Positions 12,436-23,622 of a stretch of 64,000 nucleotides of DNA are shown here, piece by piece; position 1 is the first letter of the stretch; every line of letters starts with the position of its first letter. This DNA comes from Hydractinia symbiolongicarpus. Taxonomy: Eukaryota; Cnidaria; Hydrozoa; Anthoathecata; Hydractiniidae. Location: the NCBI RefSeq assembly GCF_029227915.1, contig NC_079881.1, positions 17,023,501 through 17,087,500 on the forward strand. The letters are read 5' to 3'. The position numbers and the translations under genes were made by a program. The notes below the pieces were generated by a model. That model did not search any database. It was given only the letters and a program-made list of their open reading frames with translations, and had not been told where the DNA came from.

Positions 12436-15400
12436 TGGGTATTATTTGACACATGCCAAGAATGGTCACATGAAGTTTGTGAATTGTTTGGGGAATCTGA
12501 AGAGATTACTCTAGAGAGATTTACGTGCCTAAAATGTTCTGGATTAGGTCGATTAGATCTTCATTCGCATTTGGAAAAAAGTATTGAGGATCTAAGGAAA
12601 CACCGTGTTACTCTTAGCGATTTCATTTTTAGAATTAGAACTTAGGTGTAAGTTCCTTCAGACTAAGTGTAAAGAGACCATGGGACAGCGGGAGAAGCAA
12701 AAGAAGAAGGAGAACTACACTTTTCCAGTGCCATGATGACATCAACGTTGCACGACAAGCATACCATGGTCATGTATTTATTTGTTGGCAATCATTGCAA
12801 ATTTGTTCAGAAAAATTATGTTCGACTTTGTGATTGCTGACAATGCAGATCTTCGCGAACAATTTCTTTGTGTGTTTGGTTTATTTATTTAGATTCAACA
12901 AATTGTTTTTGTAAACGATTTTTAGCCGATTCCGAAATAGATGCCTTAGAGAGATTTCGCAATGGATTTGGTGAGGCTTTACTAAAGCACTTTCTTGAGG
13001 AGACAATTACACACAAACTACACGAGTTAGTTTTTTATGCGCCACGATTTGCAAAAATACATCGCACTTTGGGACTTTGGAGTGAAGTGGGGCGTGAGAG
13101 CTTCCACAACTCAGTAAATGAAGTAAGACAAGTTGTAGATTAGATAAATTAGAAAATATTTTATTTTTAGACAATTTCGAACATGTTATATTTTTAACTT
13201 AAAAACGTACAAACACCCTGAGGATTAAAAGAATTACTTCCGTTCTCCTGTTAAATGCAGCTCGTATATTAAATTTGTACGCAAAATAGCGGTTTTTCAC
13301 GTATATGGTCCCAAAACGTGAATTCGGACAGTTTTCGACAGATAATAATTTCATTAAAGACAATTTAGAACAGAAACAACGAGGTTTTCAAACTCATCAA
13401 ACGAACTTATAACAGTAATCGTGGTCCTAAAAGGGTCTTTTCTCCAAAGATTTTTTACATTTTGTCTAAAAAGTGAATTTGGTCAGTTTCCGAACTTTTT
13501 TTGACGATTTGGGACAGTATGAAGAATTATTACACTTATCTTGTCTCGGAAGATGTTTCTTGCTATTTTGGCCCAAATTAAGAAATTTCGGAGAAGTGTC
13601 CGAAAAAAGCATTTTTTATTATATGGACAATTTATGGTGATAAATATCCATTTTACAAAATGTAAAAATCTTATTTAAATCTCAGGAAATTCTGCTGTTG
13701 TTGCCAGGGTATATTGTTTTCTTTGCAGGTCATTTTTGTTTGCGCTAAAACAGCCATGTCCAACATCCCATAATTACAAGTCCTGGAAGGCGTCGGGTGG
13801 ATCGCACACATTCACCGAAGAACATAATATGCGGGAGCGGATGAGGCAGAAAAGTAGGAGCTCAGGAAAAAAATGGTTTCAGTAAATAAAGATTTGGGAT
13901 CGTGTGCGGCGGAGCTTTACTAAAGAACAAAGTTTTATACTGATGTTAATTGGGTATTATTTGACACATGCCAAGAATGGTCACATGAAGTTTGCGAATT
14001 GTTTGGGGAATCTGAAGAGATTACTCTAGAGAGATTTACGTGCCTAAAATGTTCTGGATTACGTCGATTAGATCTTCATTCGCATTTGGAAAAAAGTATT
14101 GAGGATCTAAGGAAACACCGTGTTACTCTTAGCGATTTCATTTTTAGAATTAGAACTTAGGTGTAAGTTCCTTCAGACTAAGTGTAAAGAGACCATGGGA
14201 CAGCGGGAGAAGCAAAAGAAGAAGGAGAACTACACTTTTCCAGTGCCATGATGACATCAACGTTGCACGACAAGCATACCATGGTCATGTATTTATTTGT
14301 TGGCAATCATTGCAAATTTGTTCAGAAAAATTATGTTCGACTTTGTGATTGCTGACAATGCAGATCTTCGCGAACAATTTCTTTGTGTGTTTGGTTTATT
14401 TATTTAGATTCAACAAATTGTTTTTGTAAACGATTTTTAGCCGATTCCGAAATAGATGCCTTAGAGAGATTTCGCAATGGATTTGGTGAGGCTTTACTAA
14501 AGCACTTTCTTGAGGAGACAATTACACACAAACTACACGAGTTAGTTTTTTATGCGCCACGATTTGCAAAAATACATCGCACTTTGGGACTTTGGAGTGA
14601 AGTGGGGCGTGAGAGCTTCCACAACTCAGTAAATGAAGTAAGACAAGTTGTAGATTAGATAAATTAGAAAATATTTTATTTTTAGACAATTTCGAACATG
14701 TTATATTTTTAACTTAAAAACGTACAAACACCCTGAGGATTAAAAGAATTACTTCCGTTCTCCTGTTAAATGCAGCTCGTATATTAAATTTGTACGCAAA
14801 ATAGCGGTTTTTCACGTATATGGTCCCAAAACGTGAATTCGGACAGTTTTCGACAGATAATAATTTCATTAAAGACAATTTAGAACAGAAATAACGAGGT
14901 TTTCAAACTCATCAAACGAACTTATAACAGTAATCGTGGTCCTAAAGGGTCTTTTCTCCAAAGATTTTTTACATTTTGTCTAAAAAGTGAATTTGGTCAG
15001 TTTCCGAACTTTTTTTGACGATTTTGGACAGTATGAAAAATTATTACACTTATCTTGTCTCGGGAGATGTTTCTTGCTATTTTGGCCCAAATTAAGAAAT
15101 TTCGGAGAAGTGTCCGAAAAAAGCATTTTTTATTATATGGACACTTTATGGTGATAAATATCCATTTTACAAAATGTAAAAATCTTATTTAGTTCTCAGG
15201 AATTCTGCTTTTGTTGCCAGGGTATTTTGTTTTCTTTGCAGGTCATTTTTGTTTGCGCTAAAACAGCCATGTGTAAGATCCCATAATAACAAGTCCTGGA
15301 AGGCGTCGGGTGGATCGCACACATTCACCAAAGAACATAATATGCGAGAGCGGATGAGGCAGAAAAGTAGGAGCTCAGGAAAAAAATGGTTTCATTAAAT

Positions 15401-16190
15401 AAAGATTTGGGATCGTGTGCGGCGGAGCTTTACTAAAAAACAAAGTTTTATACTGATGTTAATTGGGTATTATTTGACACATGCCAAAAATGGTCACATG
15501 AAGTTTGTGAATTGTTTGTGGAATCTGAAGAGATTACACTAGAGAGATTTACGTGCCTAAAATGTTCTGGATTAGGTCGATTAGATATTCATTCGCATTT
15601 GGAAAAAAGTATTAAGGATCTAAGGATACACCGTGTTACTCTTGGCGACTTCATTTTCGAATTAGAACTTAGGTGTAAGTTCCTTCAGACTAAGTGTGAA
15701 GAGACCATGGGTCAGCGGGAGAAGCAAAAAAAGAAGGAGAACTACACTTCTCCAGTGCCATGATGACATCAACGTTGCACGACAAGCATACCATGCTCAT
15801 GTATTTATTTGTTGGCAATCATTGCAAATTTGTTCAGAAAAATCATGTTCGACTTTGTGATTCTTCGCGAACAATTTCTTTGTGTGTTTGGTTTATTTAT
15901 TCAGATTCAACAAATTTTTTTTGTAAACGATTTTTAACCGATTCCGAAATAGATGCCTTAGAGAGATTTCGCAATGGATTTGGTGAGGCTTTACTAAAAC
16001 ACTTTCTTGAGGAGACAATTACACACAAACTACACGAGTTAGTTTTTTATGCGCCACGATTTACAAAAATGCATCGCACTTTGGGACTTTGGAGTGAAGT
16101 GGGGGTGGGGGGAGATTGAAAGCATGCACAACTCAGTAATTGAAGTAAGACAGTTGTAGATTATAGAAATTAGAAAATTACTCCAGTGTT
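12436..16190. repeat. 1.5-kb tandem satellite, right block
   Basis: The array resumes exactly where it was interrupted at 8733-8734. Landmarks at about 12785, 14300 and 15812 are spaced 1515 and 1512 bp; subtracting the 3699 bp insertion and 2 bp duplication makes the interval from 7570 also 1514 bp. Units begin as type A and switch to type B near 14880. The last unit degenerates from about 16100, where its bases resemble the C variant of the left block (GACAGTTGTAGATTATA), and array homology is lost near 16190. Confidence 0.93.
12437..13143 (+). pseudogene. coding relic in satellite unit (PHD-like + GNH/GE-motif domain)
   Basis: Best-preserved view of the protein sequence in each unit; equivalent relics lie at 3114-3389, 4629-4904, 5758-6009, 7270-7521, 14383-14658, 15512-15763 and 15760-16119. 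The first part reads WVLFDTCQEWSHEVC then ERFTCLKC, the spacing of the second half of a PHD finger (C-x2-W-x-H-x2-C ... C-x2-C), followed by a charged helix. After stops and frameshifts a second part contains FVGNHCKFVQKNHVRLCD and, at 12868-13143, THKLHELVFYAPRFAK then LGLWSEVGRESFHNSVNEV. The same motif series (YHGxxFVGNH, LHxLExHvxPF, GLGxxxExxxEsxH) is present in the spliced gene at 62860-64000, so the unit derives from that family. No unit has an intact frame; the molecular function of the family is unknown to me. Confidence 0.7.
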
Positions 16191-16554
16191 GCTGTAAGAA
16201 AACTTTCCGTTTGTTAGCATGCCTTGGCATAACCAAAAATTCAAGAGTTCTTGTCGCTGTTGTCACACATAATAAATAAATGTTTACTCCAGGTATGTTT
16301 TGAAATATTTTAAACTACGTATGATACTTTGAAGAAATAATAAATGTCAGTATATTTATTCTAGTACGCTTTTCTATACGCGACCTTAATTTTTTGTTTC
16401 TGAACACATTTACGTCATTTTTGTTGTTCGATCCCAGACCATCGGTACAAAACGCGCTGCGCAAAAAAATGACAATTCTTGGAGGCGAAACAGCCGCTAG
16501 TTAACGAAGAAAAGTTTTATATTTTCATGATTTTATGGACTAGTAGAATGAAAT
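16191..16554. other. no gene seen (satellite edge to LINE)
   Basis: AT-rich flank between the satellite and the first LINE. No supported coding sequence or RNA gene. Confidence 0.6.
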
Positions 16555-17903
16555 ATCAAAAATTAATTTTTGGGTTAACTTCCCCTTTAAGGCAACTTTA
16601 CAAGCTCCTAAAATATGGGGAACTGTGCAGATGCTTTTTCTACACAAACTACAGCTTGCGTCTTTTTGTAATCCCCAGCGAACTAGATTACTTGGTGAAG
16701 GCAGTGTGTCATATGTGGAACCAATGCAAAATGAAATTAGACATTGTGGCAGAACCAAAAGGGTACTCCACGAAAGATCGTTTTTAACATAACTGCACCA
16801 TTTCATCCAGTTGCCTTGAATATGGAGTTGCACTGCTCGGGCTTGGAAAATCTCCTCTTCGTGGAGATTTTCTAAGCCCGTGTCAGAGATGGATTTTCGG
16901 TATTTTTGGCATCCTTAGGTATATCTTTCTGCTTAATCAAACCAAAACCAGATTTCCCTATTTGATGATACCCAGCTACCTTTGCATACTGAAGCTGGCT
17001 CTCGGCAGAGCGAACGGCATTGCTTACATTCCACGAACCTGATTTAAAGTAGGCAAAAAGGATGAAACACACGCAACAGCACACAGATGTCACCGAGCCC
17101 TTGGAATTACTAAGTGTTGTAGAAACCAAAGTTTATGAGTGCCTTTAAATGACGAGTAATGATGCGACCAAGAAACCTAACAGGGTTTTCGTGAATCAAT
17201 GGAATCCGTGAGCTGTGAAGGGCGTTATATTCTTACACACTCCATCATCAATGACAATACTGTGGTAGTTTGTTGCGCAAAACGACATGCCTGCCCAGTT
17301 AAGACCAGTTACACAGCGGTCAAGCAATTTCTGACAATCATGTACTAAGGGAGACATTAAAAATATGTCGTCCATAAACGCTTTCATTGGTGGTTGGGCG
17401 GGATCATTTGCCGCTACATAAACAAAATCGATAATATTGATGGCTACTAAGAAAAGAATAATCGAGAGGGTGCAACCAATATAAATACCTTTCTCATGCT
17501 AGTGCCATCCTGATGAAGAAGAGAGTGAAAAGGATTTACTCCATAAACCACTATAATAAGTCTTAATATGTTCTATCCAGGAAGGTGATACACCATAACG
17601 TTCTAAAGCAAAGAAGATAAGTTTGTGAGGAACTGAAGGGTATGCATTAGCTACATCCAGCCATATAGCTGAAAGAGAAGCTTTGTCAGTCTTAGCAGTT
17701 TTTAATGCCGACCAAACTAGGGACATATGCTCCAAACAACCAGGAACCTTTTCCATAAACTTTTCTGAATACTTTTGTTGATGAAATTATTATTTTTTAA
17801 GATGTGAGTGTCTAAACATTTCGAGAATAGGCTACAGAATAGTTTACCTTCCACATTCAGTAAAGCTATTGGTCTATAATCCTTTATGCAGGATGGTGCG
17901 GGA
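16555..17903 (-). pseudogene. LINE copy 1, RT core to CCHC knuckle
   Basis: Several frames broken by indels. Order on the minus strand: SCIKDYRPIALLNVEGKLF (RT block 2a), LSAIWLDVANAYPSVPHKL with the first catalytic Asp (17499-17756), AFMDDIFLM (17196-17387) retaining the second pair of Asp of the YxDD box, then a thumb/linker region (16872-17129; SNAVRSAESQLQYAKVAGYH) and the C-terminal knuckle at 16540-16833 (RGNW-like WMKWCSY, YDTLPSPSNLVRWG, CSLCRKSICTVPHILGAC). LINE homology ends at about 16555, right after ACKVALKG, the same point at which copy 2 is interrupted at 37281. Confidence 0.8.
16839..16878. repeat. short foldback inside LINE copy 1
   Basis: Arms GGGCTTGGAAAATCTCC (16839-16855) and GGAGATTTTCTAAGCCC (16862-16878) are inverted with one mismatch and a 6 nt spacer, at the point where the thumb region changes frame. 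It may be a local foldback mutation rather than a functional structure. Confidence 0.6.
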
Positions 17904-20443
17904 CTCGGGCAACTTACGGAACGTCTGGGATTTGTTAAATTCATCGGCGCACATTAAGGGTACTATTCACAATAACAGATGAATGTCCAATAGTTAACAT
18001 GACTTTAGGGCTTCCTGAAAAAAGGTGTTTTAAATGTAAATTAAATATTATGACGTCACAGCCTCGATTTGAAGGTTTTTGAACAATCCTCTTTTCGCGA
18101 ATATTTCAAAAAATATAAATACGACAATCTTTGAACGGCTTTTTTACCGTTCGTAATCATTTTGTGGATGAATTACGTCAACAAAATATTCGTAAGTCCT
18201 ACGCGCATAGTGCGATCATGCTTTTCCGTCACTTTCACAAGAATATTTGTCAGAAATAGAATGTGTCGGCAAAAATTCACGGTTTTGACATTATTGCCGT
18301 GCCTGCGTCGGAACTTTTCCGTGATGCCAGCAGATGTAAAACGCGCGGGAGAATTTTTAATAGAAATAGCGGATATTTAGCGGTAATTGGAGGCAGAGAA
18401 ATTCAATCCATGGTTGCATGGCAAATTATTTTTAATGCGCCTTTATGCGAGGAGAGGTTTTACGTGAGATCCAGAGTGTAAGTTACCACCATGAAGGTGT
18501 CAGATACAATGCCTTCATTTCTATGTTCCCTTCTTGTGTAAACTTGAAGAAATCTCACTTTAACAGGAAGGCTAAAGAGCTTGTTTCCTTTGTTAGAAAA
18601 AGAAAATGCATGGCAATATCAGGGTGAAGTACTTAAAGGACTATTCCAGAGATGTTTGGAACAAATTCAGCAATGTAGAAAAAAATACACACACAATCAT
18701 AATTGTGAAGGATGGTTCTTTTTTACTACTAGAGGAAAAAATACGTTTCCTACTGCAACTGGACGCCGAAATAAAAAATATAAAACATCAAAAAAAGTTT
18801 TCTTGGACATAACAAACACATTAGACAGTATTACAAATACAGCTATCAATACAAACACACCGTTAAATAAAAATATGTCTATAAACACACCAATTGTGTG
18901 CAAGCAAAATACACCAGAAGCAGTGAACATAAATACACCTTTAAATACAAACAAGTCAATAGATATAAAGACACCCATCAGGACAGAATTGGTGAGTGCT
19001 AACACCTAATAAAATGAACACACCTAAGAATAAGAAAAAAACAGGAGACAGCTCTTTCACCATCTCATTTGAAATACAGTCAACAAAAAATGACATGAAA
19101 TATATGAAAATTAATGCAGAAGGAGCACTTAAATCAATAAATTCGAAGTGGGATAGCATATATGACACACTAAAGTCCTCACATTTAATTAGATCTGTAA
19201 ATTTAGTTGAGGCCAAGTCTAATTTGCAGAAAAAAAAGGAATTAGACAGCGGAACAGCAGAATAAAAAAGTCCTTGGAAAGCAAATGTTACGGAAGTGGC
19301 AAGGCAATGGAAACTGTTTTCAGGATCAGACAGTCTGCATCTTCATACAGAAAATCACGATCAATCCAGTATTTTGAGATAAAGGATGAAGCTCTCCAGA
19401 GAATCATAGGTAATCATTACTCATTCCTTTTCTTTTTCTTTCATATCAAATTTTCTTTGTAAAAACTAATTATTTATATTCACATTTTTAGGAAAAAAAC
19501 ATGCAGCACTAGGTAAAAAGAAGCGGCATAGCCCAGACCCTAATAAAATAAATTTTGATGAAGCTGCGTTATTGGAAGAAGTAAATAACATGGAAAAAGG
19601 ATCCAAGGTATATATGTGCATGCAATTGTGTACTTTTCCAGGAAGAAATTTTTTAATTTAATTAATAAAATTTATTTATATACAATAACTATAATAGAAG
19701 ATTTGCACTGGAAATGTTTTTTTACGTTTTTGCAGTTTTAATCATTCAGTACAGCAAAGATAAGCTCATGTAAATGGTCCTTGTGACGTCAATTATGCAG
19801 CCATTATGAATTTCAAAGTTCGAGAAGAATTGGAGCATGATAAAGCCGCATGAAGTGAAAGTTTATTTACAATTTTTTGCTGCAGTAAACTTTTCTGTAA
19901 AAAACGAATGTTATTTCCTTAAATACTTATATGAATAGAACTTAATTAGGTAGCATCATTAAAACGTCGGAGGGAACCTTTAATGTATTTACTTACTGGC
20001 TATACTTAATCTAAGAGAATACTAGCTAAATTGCTTTTCTAATTAAGCTACTCTTTTTGTACAGAGGTGGGACTTGCACCCACAACTATTTTAGCTAGCT
20101 AATCCGCTGTGATCTACGACATTTCCAGGTATTCTTAATTAAATATATATATAATTATAATTATGCTTTTACTTGTAGTTTAAATATATATCAGTAATAA
20201 TTTAACAAACCTTGATTTTCTGTGTAATCACTACGGGTACCTTTGTCAACATCACTTTCCTGAAGATGGCGGCGCCTTCCTTCACAAACTTAAAAAATTG
20301 GCTCATCATCGATGTAGTCATACACAAAAACACCACGTCAAAACAAACACGTCAGATAGCAAAACGCGGTATAAAATTGTGAAAAACGCGTTATATACGT
20401 GCTTTACCCGAAATAATTCCAGACGTTCCGTAAGTTGCCCGAG
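17904..20443. mobile_element. unclassified 2.5-kb TIR element in LINE copy 1
   Basis: Perfect 25 bp inverted ends beginning CTCGGGCAACTTACGGAACG (17904-17928 and, inverted, 20419-20443). The flanks read GCGGGA-element-GAGGCTTG, giving a 2 bp GA duplication whose removal restores the LINE reading frame. The interior holds a Thr/Asn-rich ORF region on the plus strand and no transposase I recognise, so it is probably non-autonomous or of an unfamiliar type. Confidence 0.75.
18263..19265 (+). other. unrecognised ORF cluster in the TIR element
   Basis: Overlapping plus-strand open frames: 18263-18481, 18445-18627, 18581-19009 (142 codons) and 18996-19265. The 18581 frame has a Cys/His-containing start (CLEQIQQCRKKYTHNHNCEG), a basic run and then repetitive NTNTPLNKN-like Thr/Asn-rich sequence; the next is Lys-rich. 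Frames overlap with shifts, suggesting one decayed or spliced gene. No transposase motifs, membrane segments or known domain recognised. Confidence 0.3.
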
Positions 20444-21236
20444 GAGGCTTGCGTTTGGGGATAATAACCTCAGATGCAACACGCGACTGCAAAGGAAAAA
20501 AGGACTGTTTAACACATGATTTTATTGTATTAAATAAGAAAAAAGCAGTTTTTGGGCAATATTTGTAAACCTTATATGGTATCACATAAAAAACTGGTGC
20601 AGAGCCATTGCGACGAAACTGAAGAACTTGTTGAAATTCTTGAAATGTAAAAGATGATGTACTAAAGGCTTTAGCCTGCTTAGGAGGTAATGGTAAACCT
20701 TCCAATGAGGGCAATGATACATCACGCATTGGATCTTGCAATGATTTCTGTTTGTGGTCGTCCATAGACTCTTTTGGTACTTGCAACTTGACAAAGCTCT
20801 TAGGGTCTAGTAAATTTTTGCCAGCCTGATAAGGATCTCTGACAAACGCACAGCAAGCGTTACGCCTTTTCCATCGTTTTTTCCTAATCTTTTTTCCTCG
20901 ACGTAAGGATCGCAGCTTTGACTTAACCATTTCTAGCAGAGAGGTAAGGCTGTGTCTTTCAGGGGGATCAAAAATGTGATATAATTTAGCTAACAGGTGA
21001 TTTTTCTCTTTTACTAGTTCAATTGAATGAGTACCTCGTCTGTTAAAGCCAGATAGGTTGCGTTTTGGTGCTAATGTTAGACCAAATAACGCTGATGCAT
21101 GATCATAAATTGTGTCTTCAAGAAGTTCAGTTCGCTTGGAGATAGAATAGCGACCCTTAAGATGACTTGCAACACTATTATCTAAAGCAGTCCATATTTG
21201 TTTATCAGATGCTTTCGGCCAAGTTATAGCTGTTTT
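20444..21236 (-). pseudogene. LINE copy 1, pre-RT and N-terminal RT part
   Basis: A single open frame reads from the WPKASDKQIW motif near 21220 down to IIPKRKPP near 20445. It contains TELLEDTIYDHASALFGL, a basic stretch (KSKLRSLRRGKKIRKKRWKR, about 20880-20930), then FVRDPYQAGKNLLDPKS and the first RT blocks (FTFQEFQQVLQ, NGSAP, IPYKVYKYC, PLQSRVASEVIIPK). The invariant PG.DG-type block is eroded (SAPVFYVIPYK). The frame is broken at 20443 by the inserted TIR element and continues at 17903: joined at the GA duplication the codons read KPPAPSCIKDYRP, in frame. Confidence 0.8.
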
Positions 21237-21239
21237 ACA

Positions 21240-21600
21240 ATTAGTTTGACGATTGGATTGTGTGTAATTGGCAGTCTTGCCACAGTTGAATTATTGATTT
21301 TATCAAATGAGACTGATTTTTCGATCATCTCCTGTTCCACTTCTTTTCTGATGCTGATAGTGTCATCTCGATCATGCATTTTACATACTTTGTAGTCTCT
21401 GCATTGCACACATCTGTAAGTGAGTTCCGTTCCAGCGTGTCCTACCTTTTCAAAACTTTTTAGTTGACGGTTGCATATTATGACTTCTTTGCCAAAATTT
21501 TATAACCAAAATCAAGAAACTGACAGCACACCCGCAATTGGTATTAATATCTTTTTTTGTTACACGGACATATTCATAGTTGGGAAATCCAGAAAAAAGA
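21240..21600 (-). pseudogene. BEL/Pao LTR-retrotransposon fragment
   Basis: On the minus strand a near-continuous frame reads KSFEKVGHAGTELTYRCVQC, RDYKVCKMHD, then IRKEVEQEMIEKSVSFDKIN and TVARLPITHNPIVKL. The CxxC...C...H knuckle followed by I+xEVEQ...I..SV and LPxxHNPxxKL is the linker before the reverse transcriptase in BEL/Pao pol proteins. The rest of pol, gag and LTRs are absent. It abuts LINE copy 1 at about 21237. Identification is by motif memory; moderate confidence. Confidence 0.5.
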
Positions 21601-21602
21601 AG

Positions 21603-22370
21603 ATGGAATCTGTTGCAGCCGTAAGAATGTTTAGACAATCTGTGGCGTTTAACAGCTTACAATATGTTTCATACCTTGGTGATGGTGGTTCAAATCTTAT
21701 ACCAAAGATGTTGCTGCTGACCCATACCCAGGAATAACAGTCAATAAATTAGAATGTGTGGGACATGTTTAATAAAAAAGTTAGGTCTAGGTTGCGTGCA
21801 TGCGAATAAAATGATAGGAAACAAAGTTAGAAGATAACAAAGGCTTGCCAGGAAAAAAAAGAATCACTGACAAAGTTATTTATAGTCTGCAAAACTTTTA
21901 TGGTATCAGCATCAGATCAAATACGAATAATTTTCATGCCATAAAAAGTCAGTTGGTACCATCATTTATCACTGCACTGAAAATTCCGATAGCGCAATAC
22001 CTCATCAATTTTCTCCCCAAGATTCCAAAACTTGGTGTAAATACTATAAGTTGGAAAACAAATCAAATTATAAACCAACAATTAACATTCCTCCAGCAGT
22101 TTCAGAATTGATAAAACCTTGTTTTTTATTCAAAGACCTTGTTGCTGAACAATGTCTCCACTGTCAAACGCAAAAGTTAATAAAGCACTCAATCAACAAA
22201 TATGGAAGCGCTGCCCGAAAATTATATTTGTTGGCAAGCAAATTGTATGACCTTGTTTTTGATTTGGTTTTTTTGGTGTGTTACCACCTTAAAAAGTGTA
22301 TATTATATGCAGTTTTCGATCAAAAGGTTCACACTTACTTGTAAGCGTTGCAGTAACTCAACATTCGGCT
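21603..22370 (+). pseudogene. Mutator-like transposase fragment
   Basis: Starts MESVAAVRMFRQS, then YVSYLGDGGS, VNKLECVGHV, KKRITDKVIYSLQNFYGISI, TWCKYYKLENKSNYKP, and LHCQTQ with downstream W-K-CPK-IF. This series matches the animal Mutator-like transposase family, in which GDGDS carries the catalytic Asp and ECxGHvqKR..G the zinc ligands. Here GDGGS keeps one acidic residue. Stops and frameshifts occur at about 21740, 21835, 22020 and 22200, so it is dead. No TIR found. Confidence 0.6.
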
Positions 22371-23484
22371 AACAGGTGAAGGAATTGTTCTTCTTTTTGT
22401 AATTCACAAAGTTCTTTATTCATTCGTTCTTTTTTTAAATCTTTTATAATTTTTTATAATTATATACAGCTTTTTTAATAAGCATCTCGCATATTTCAAT
22501 GTTTTTAGGAGGTACTTGCAAAAGGGAAGATTTTACCTTTTGGAAAATAGGGTTGCAACTTGCAACCTCTAAGAATAGTATAACCAGCTGTCATTAGACA
22601 AGTAACATCATTGCACCTAGCTGTTTTGTCACCTCATCATCATTGTGGTTTCAGCATCGATTAGGCTTATTTTTTTTAGAATTTGATCCCGAAAATAATT
22701 TTTACAATTGGACCAATTGGAGCCTCAATATGCTTATAACCTTCAAGCTTTTGAAAAAACGTGAAAAGTTTAAACCCTAAACTTTGTTTTTGCTTTATAG
22801 CTTGAAATGTGTACATGTAAAAGAAACTTTAGACCAACTAGTATATCTTTAAATAACGCAACATGTATACTGTACCTCTAAACAATTTTTTGCATAGCCA
22901 CAAGCAATTTGATCAGGGATCACTATGTTTGATTTAAGTCGCCTGCTGTGACAATATGCTTAAAATTGCTGGAGCTAGAAATGGAATGCCACATTGAAAT
23001 TGACCTATTTCAACTAAGTTCCATAAACCCTGGACATAGAACTACAGTATTATACGCAAGATGTTGCAAGAATGAGATACAATTAACAAATGGGTTGTTT
23101 TTCACGGAACAGGTAAATCTTTTTAGTTGGAAAATTAACAAATCACTTGCTTAAAACTGTCTCTCTTGTCCTATCCTGGTGGAAAGAACACTGTGACCAA
23201 AGGGACATGTCATTGCCAGATAGCTCGTCAGGTTGAAAAATAAGTGAAAGGAATTTGCAACGCTACTTAAGGTAGCAAGTGGCAATAGTCATCTTCTCCT
23301 CCCTACTAGATGAAAAGAGACAGGAATTGCATGACATAGTCGTTGTCAAAATATAAGCAATGCTATTCTTTGTAATAACGACGGTCCTGCTAATTCATCA
23401 AGATGTGTAAAAGGATCTCTGGAACGTTTTCGTCTTTTCACCGAATGCAGCATCGTTTTCGATAAGGTCTTTAATGATGTTTAA
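22371..23484. other. no gene seen
   Basis: AT-rich sequence with only short unsupported frames. No recognisable repeat ends or RNA gene. Confidence 0.5.
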
Positions 23485-23622
23485 GGGAGAAAAGAATGAA
23501 AATTACAAAGTGCACGCACAATGATAAACTCGAACAGTTAAGTCTTAAAATTTAAATTCTAGAGGTTTTGCTCCTCTAAAGAATATGCTCACATAAAGGA
23601 ACACAATTCTTTTTATGGGAAC
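23485..23622 (-). repeat. diverged tail of the USP-LINE family
   Basis: On the minus strand this segment aligns by eye with the LINE 3' tail seen at 25906, 34556-34792, 37868 and 57565: the CTAGAGG/CCTCTAG-type stem-loop, then a CxTAAC-GTT-GAGTT-ATCATTG core and CTTTGTAA-TTTTC end. It is the most diverged copy and directly follows the point where Penelope-like coding homology stops, so it looks like a 5'-truncated LINE insertion there. Confidence 0.45.

Larger units (their letters stand above)
16555..21236 (-). mobile_element. R2/NeSL-type LINE copy 1, split by a TIR element
   Basis: Minus-strand non-LTR retrotransposon remnant, truncated at both ends and interrupted by 17904-20443. Reading down the minus strand it holds the pre-RT region (WPKASDKQIWTALDNSV), the RT (KDYRPIALLN, AIWLDVANAYPSVPHK, AFMDDIFLM) and the C-terminal CCHC knuckle (CSLCRKSICTVPHILGAC, C-x2-C-x8-H-x4-C), which is the pattern upstream of the restriction-like endonuclease in R2-group elements. 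It stops just after that knuckle, so endonuclease and USP are absent. Same family as 36226-39510 and 57565-58660. Confidence 0.85.

Noticed and set aside
1-16190. Regular repeats considered as CRISPR or rDNA
   Set aside because: Units are 1.5 kb, carry protein-like sequence and have no short repeat-spacer pattern; no rRNA sequence is visible.
18697-19005. 102-codon antisense ORF rich in Val, Phe and Ile
   Set aside because: It is the complement of the Thr/Asn-rich repeat frame at 18581-19009 and has no independent support.
20060-20130. tRNA-like T arm on the minus strand (GTGGGTGCAAGTCCCAC)
   Set aside because: The T stem-loop pairs, but no acceptor stem, D stem or anticodon arm can be drawn around it; likely a relic or chance within the TIR element.
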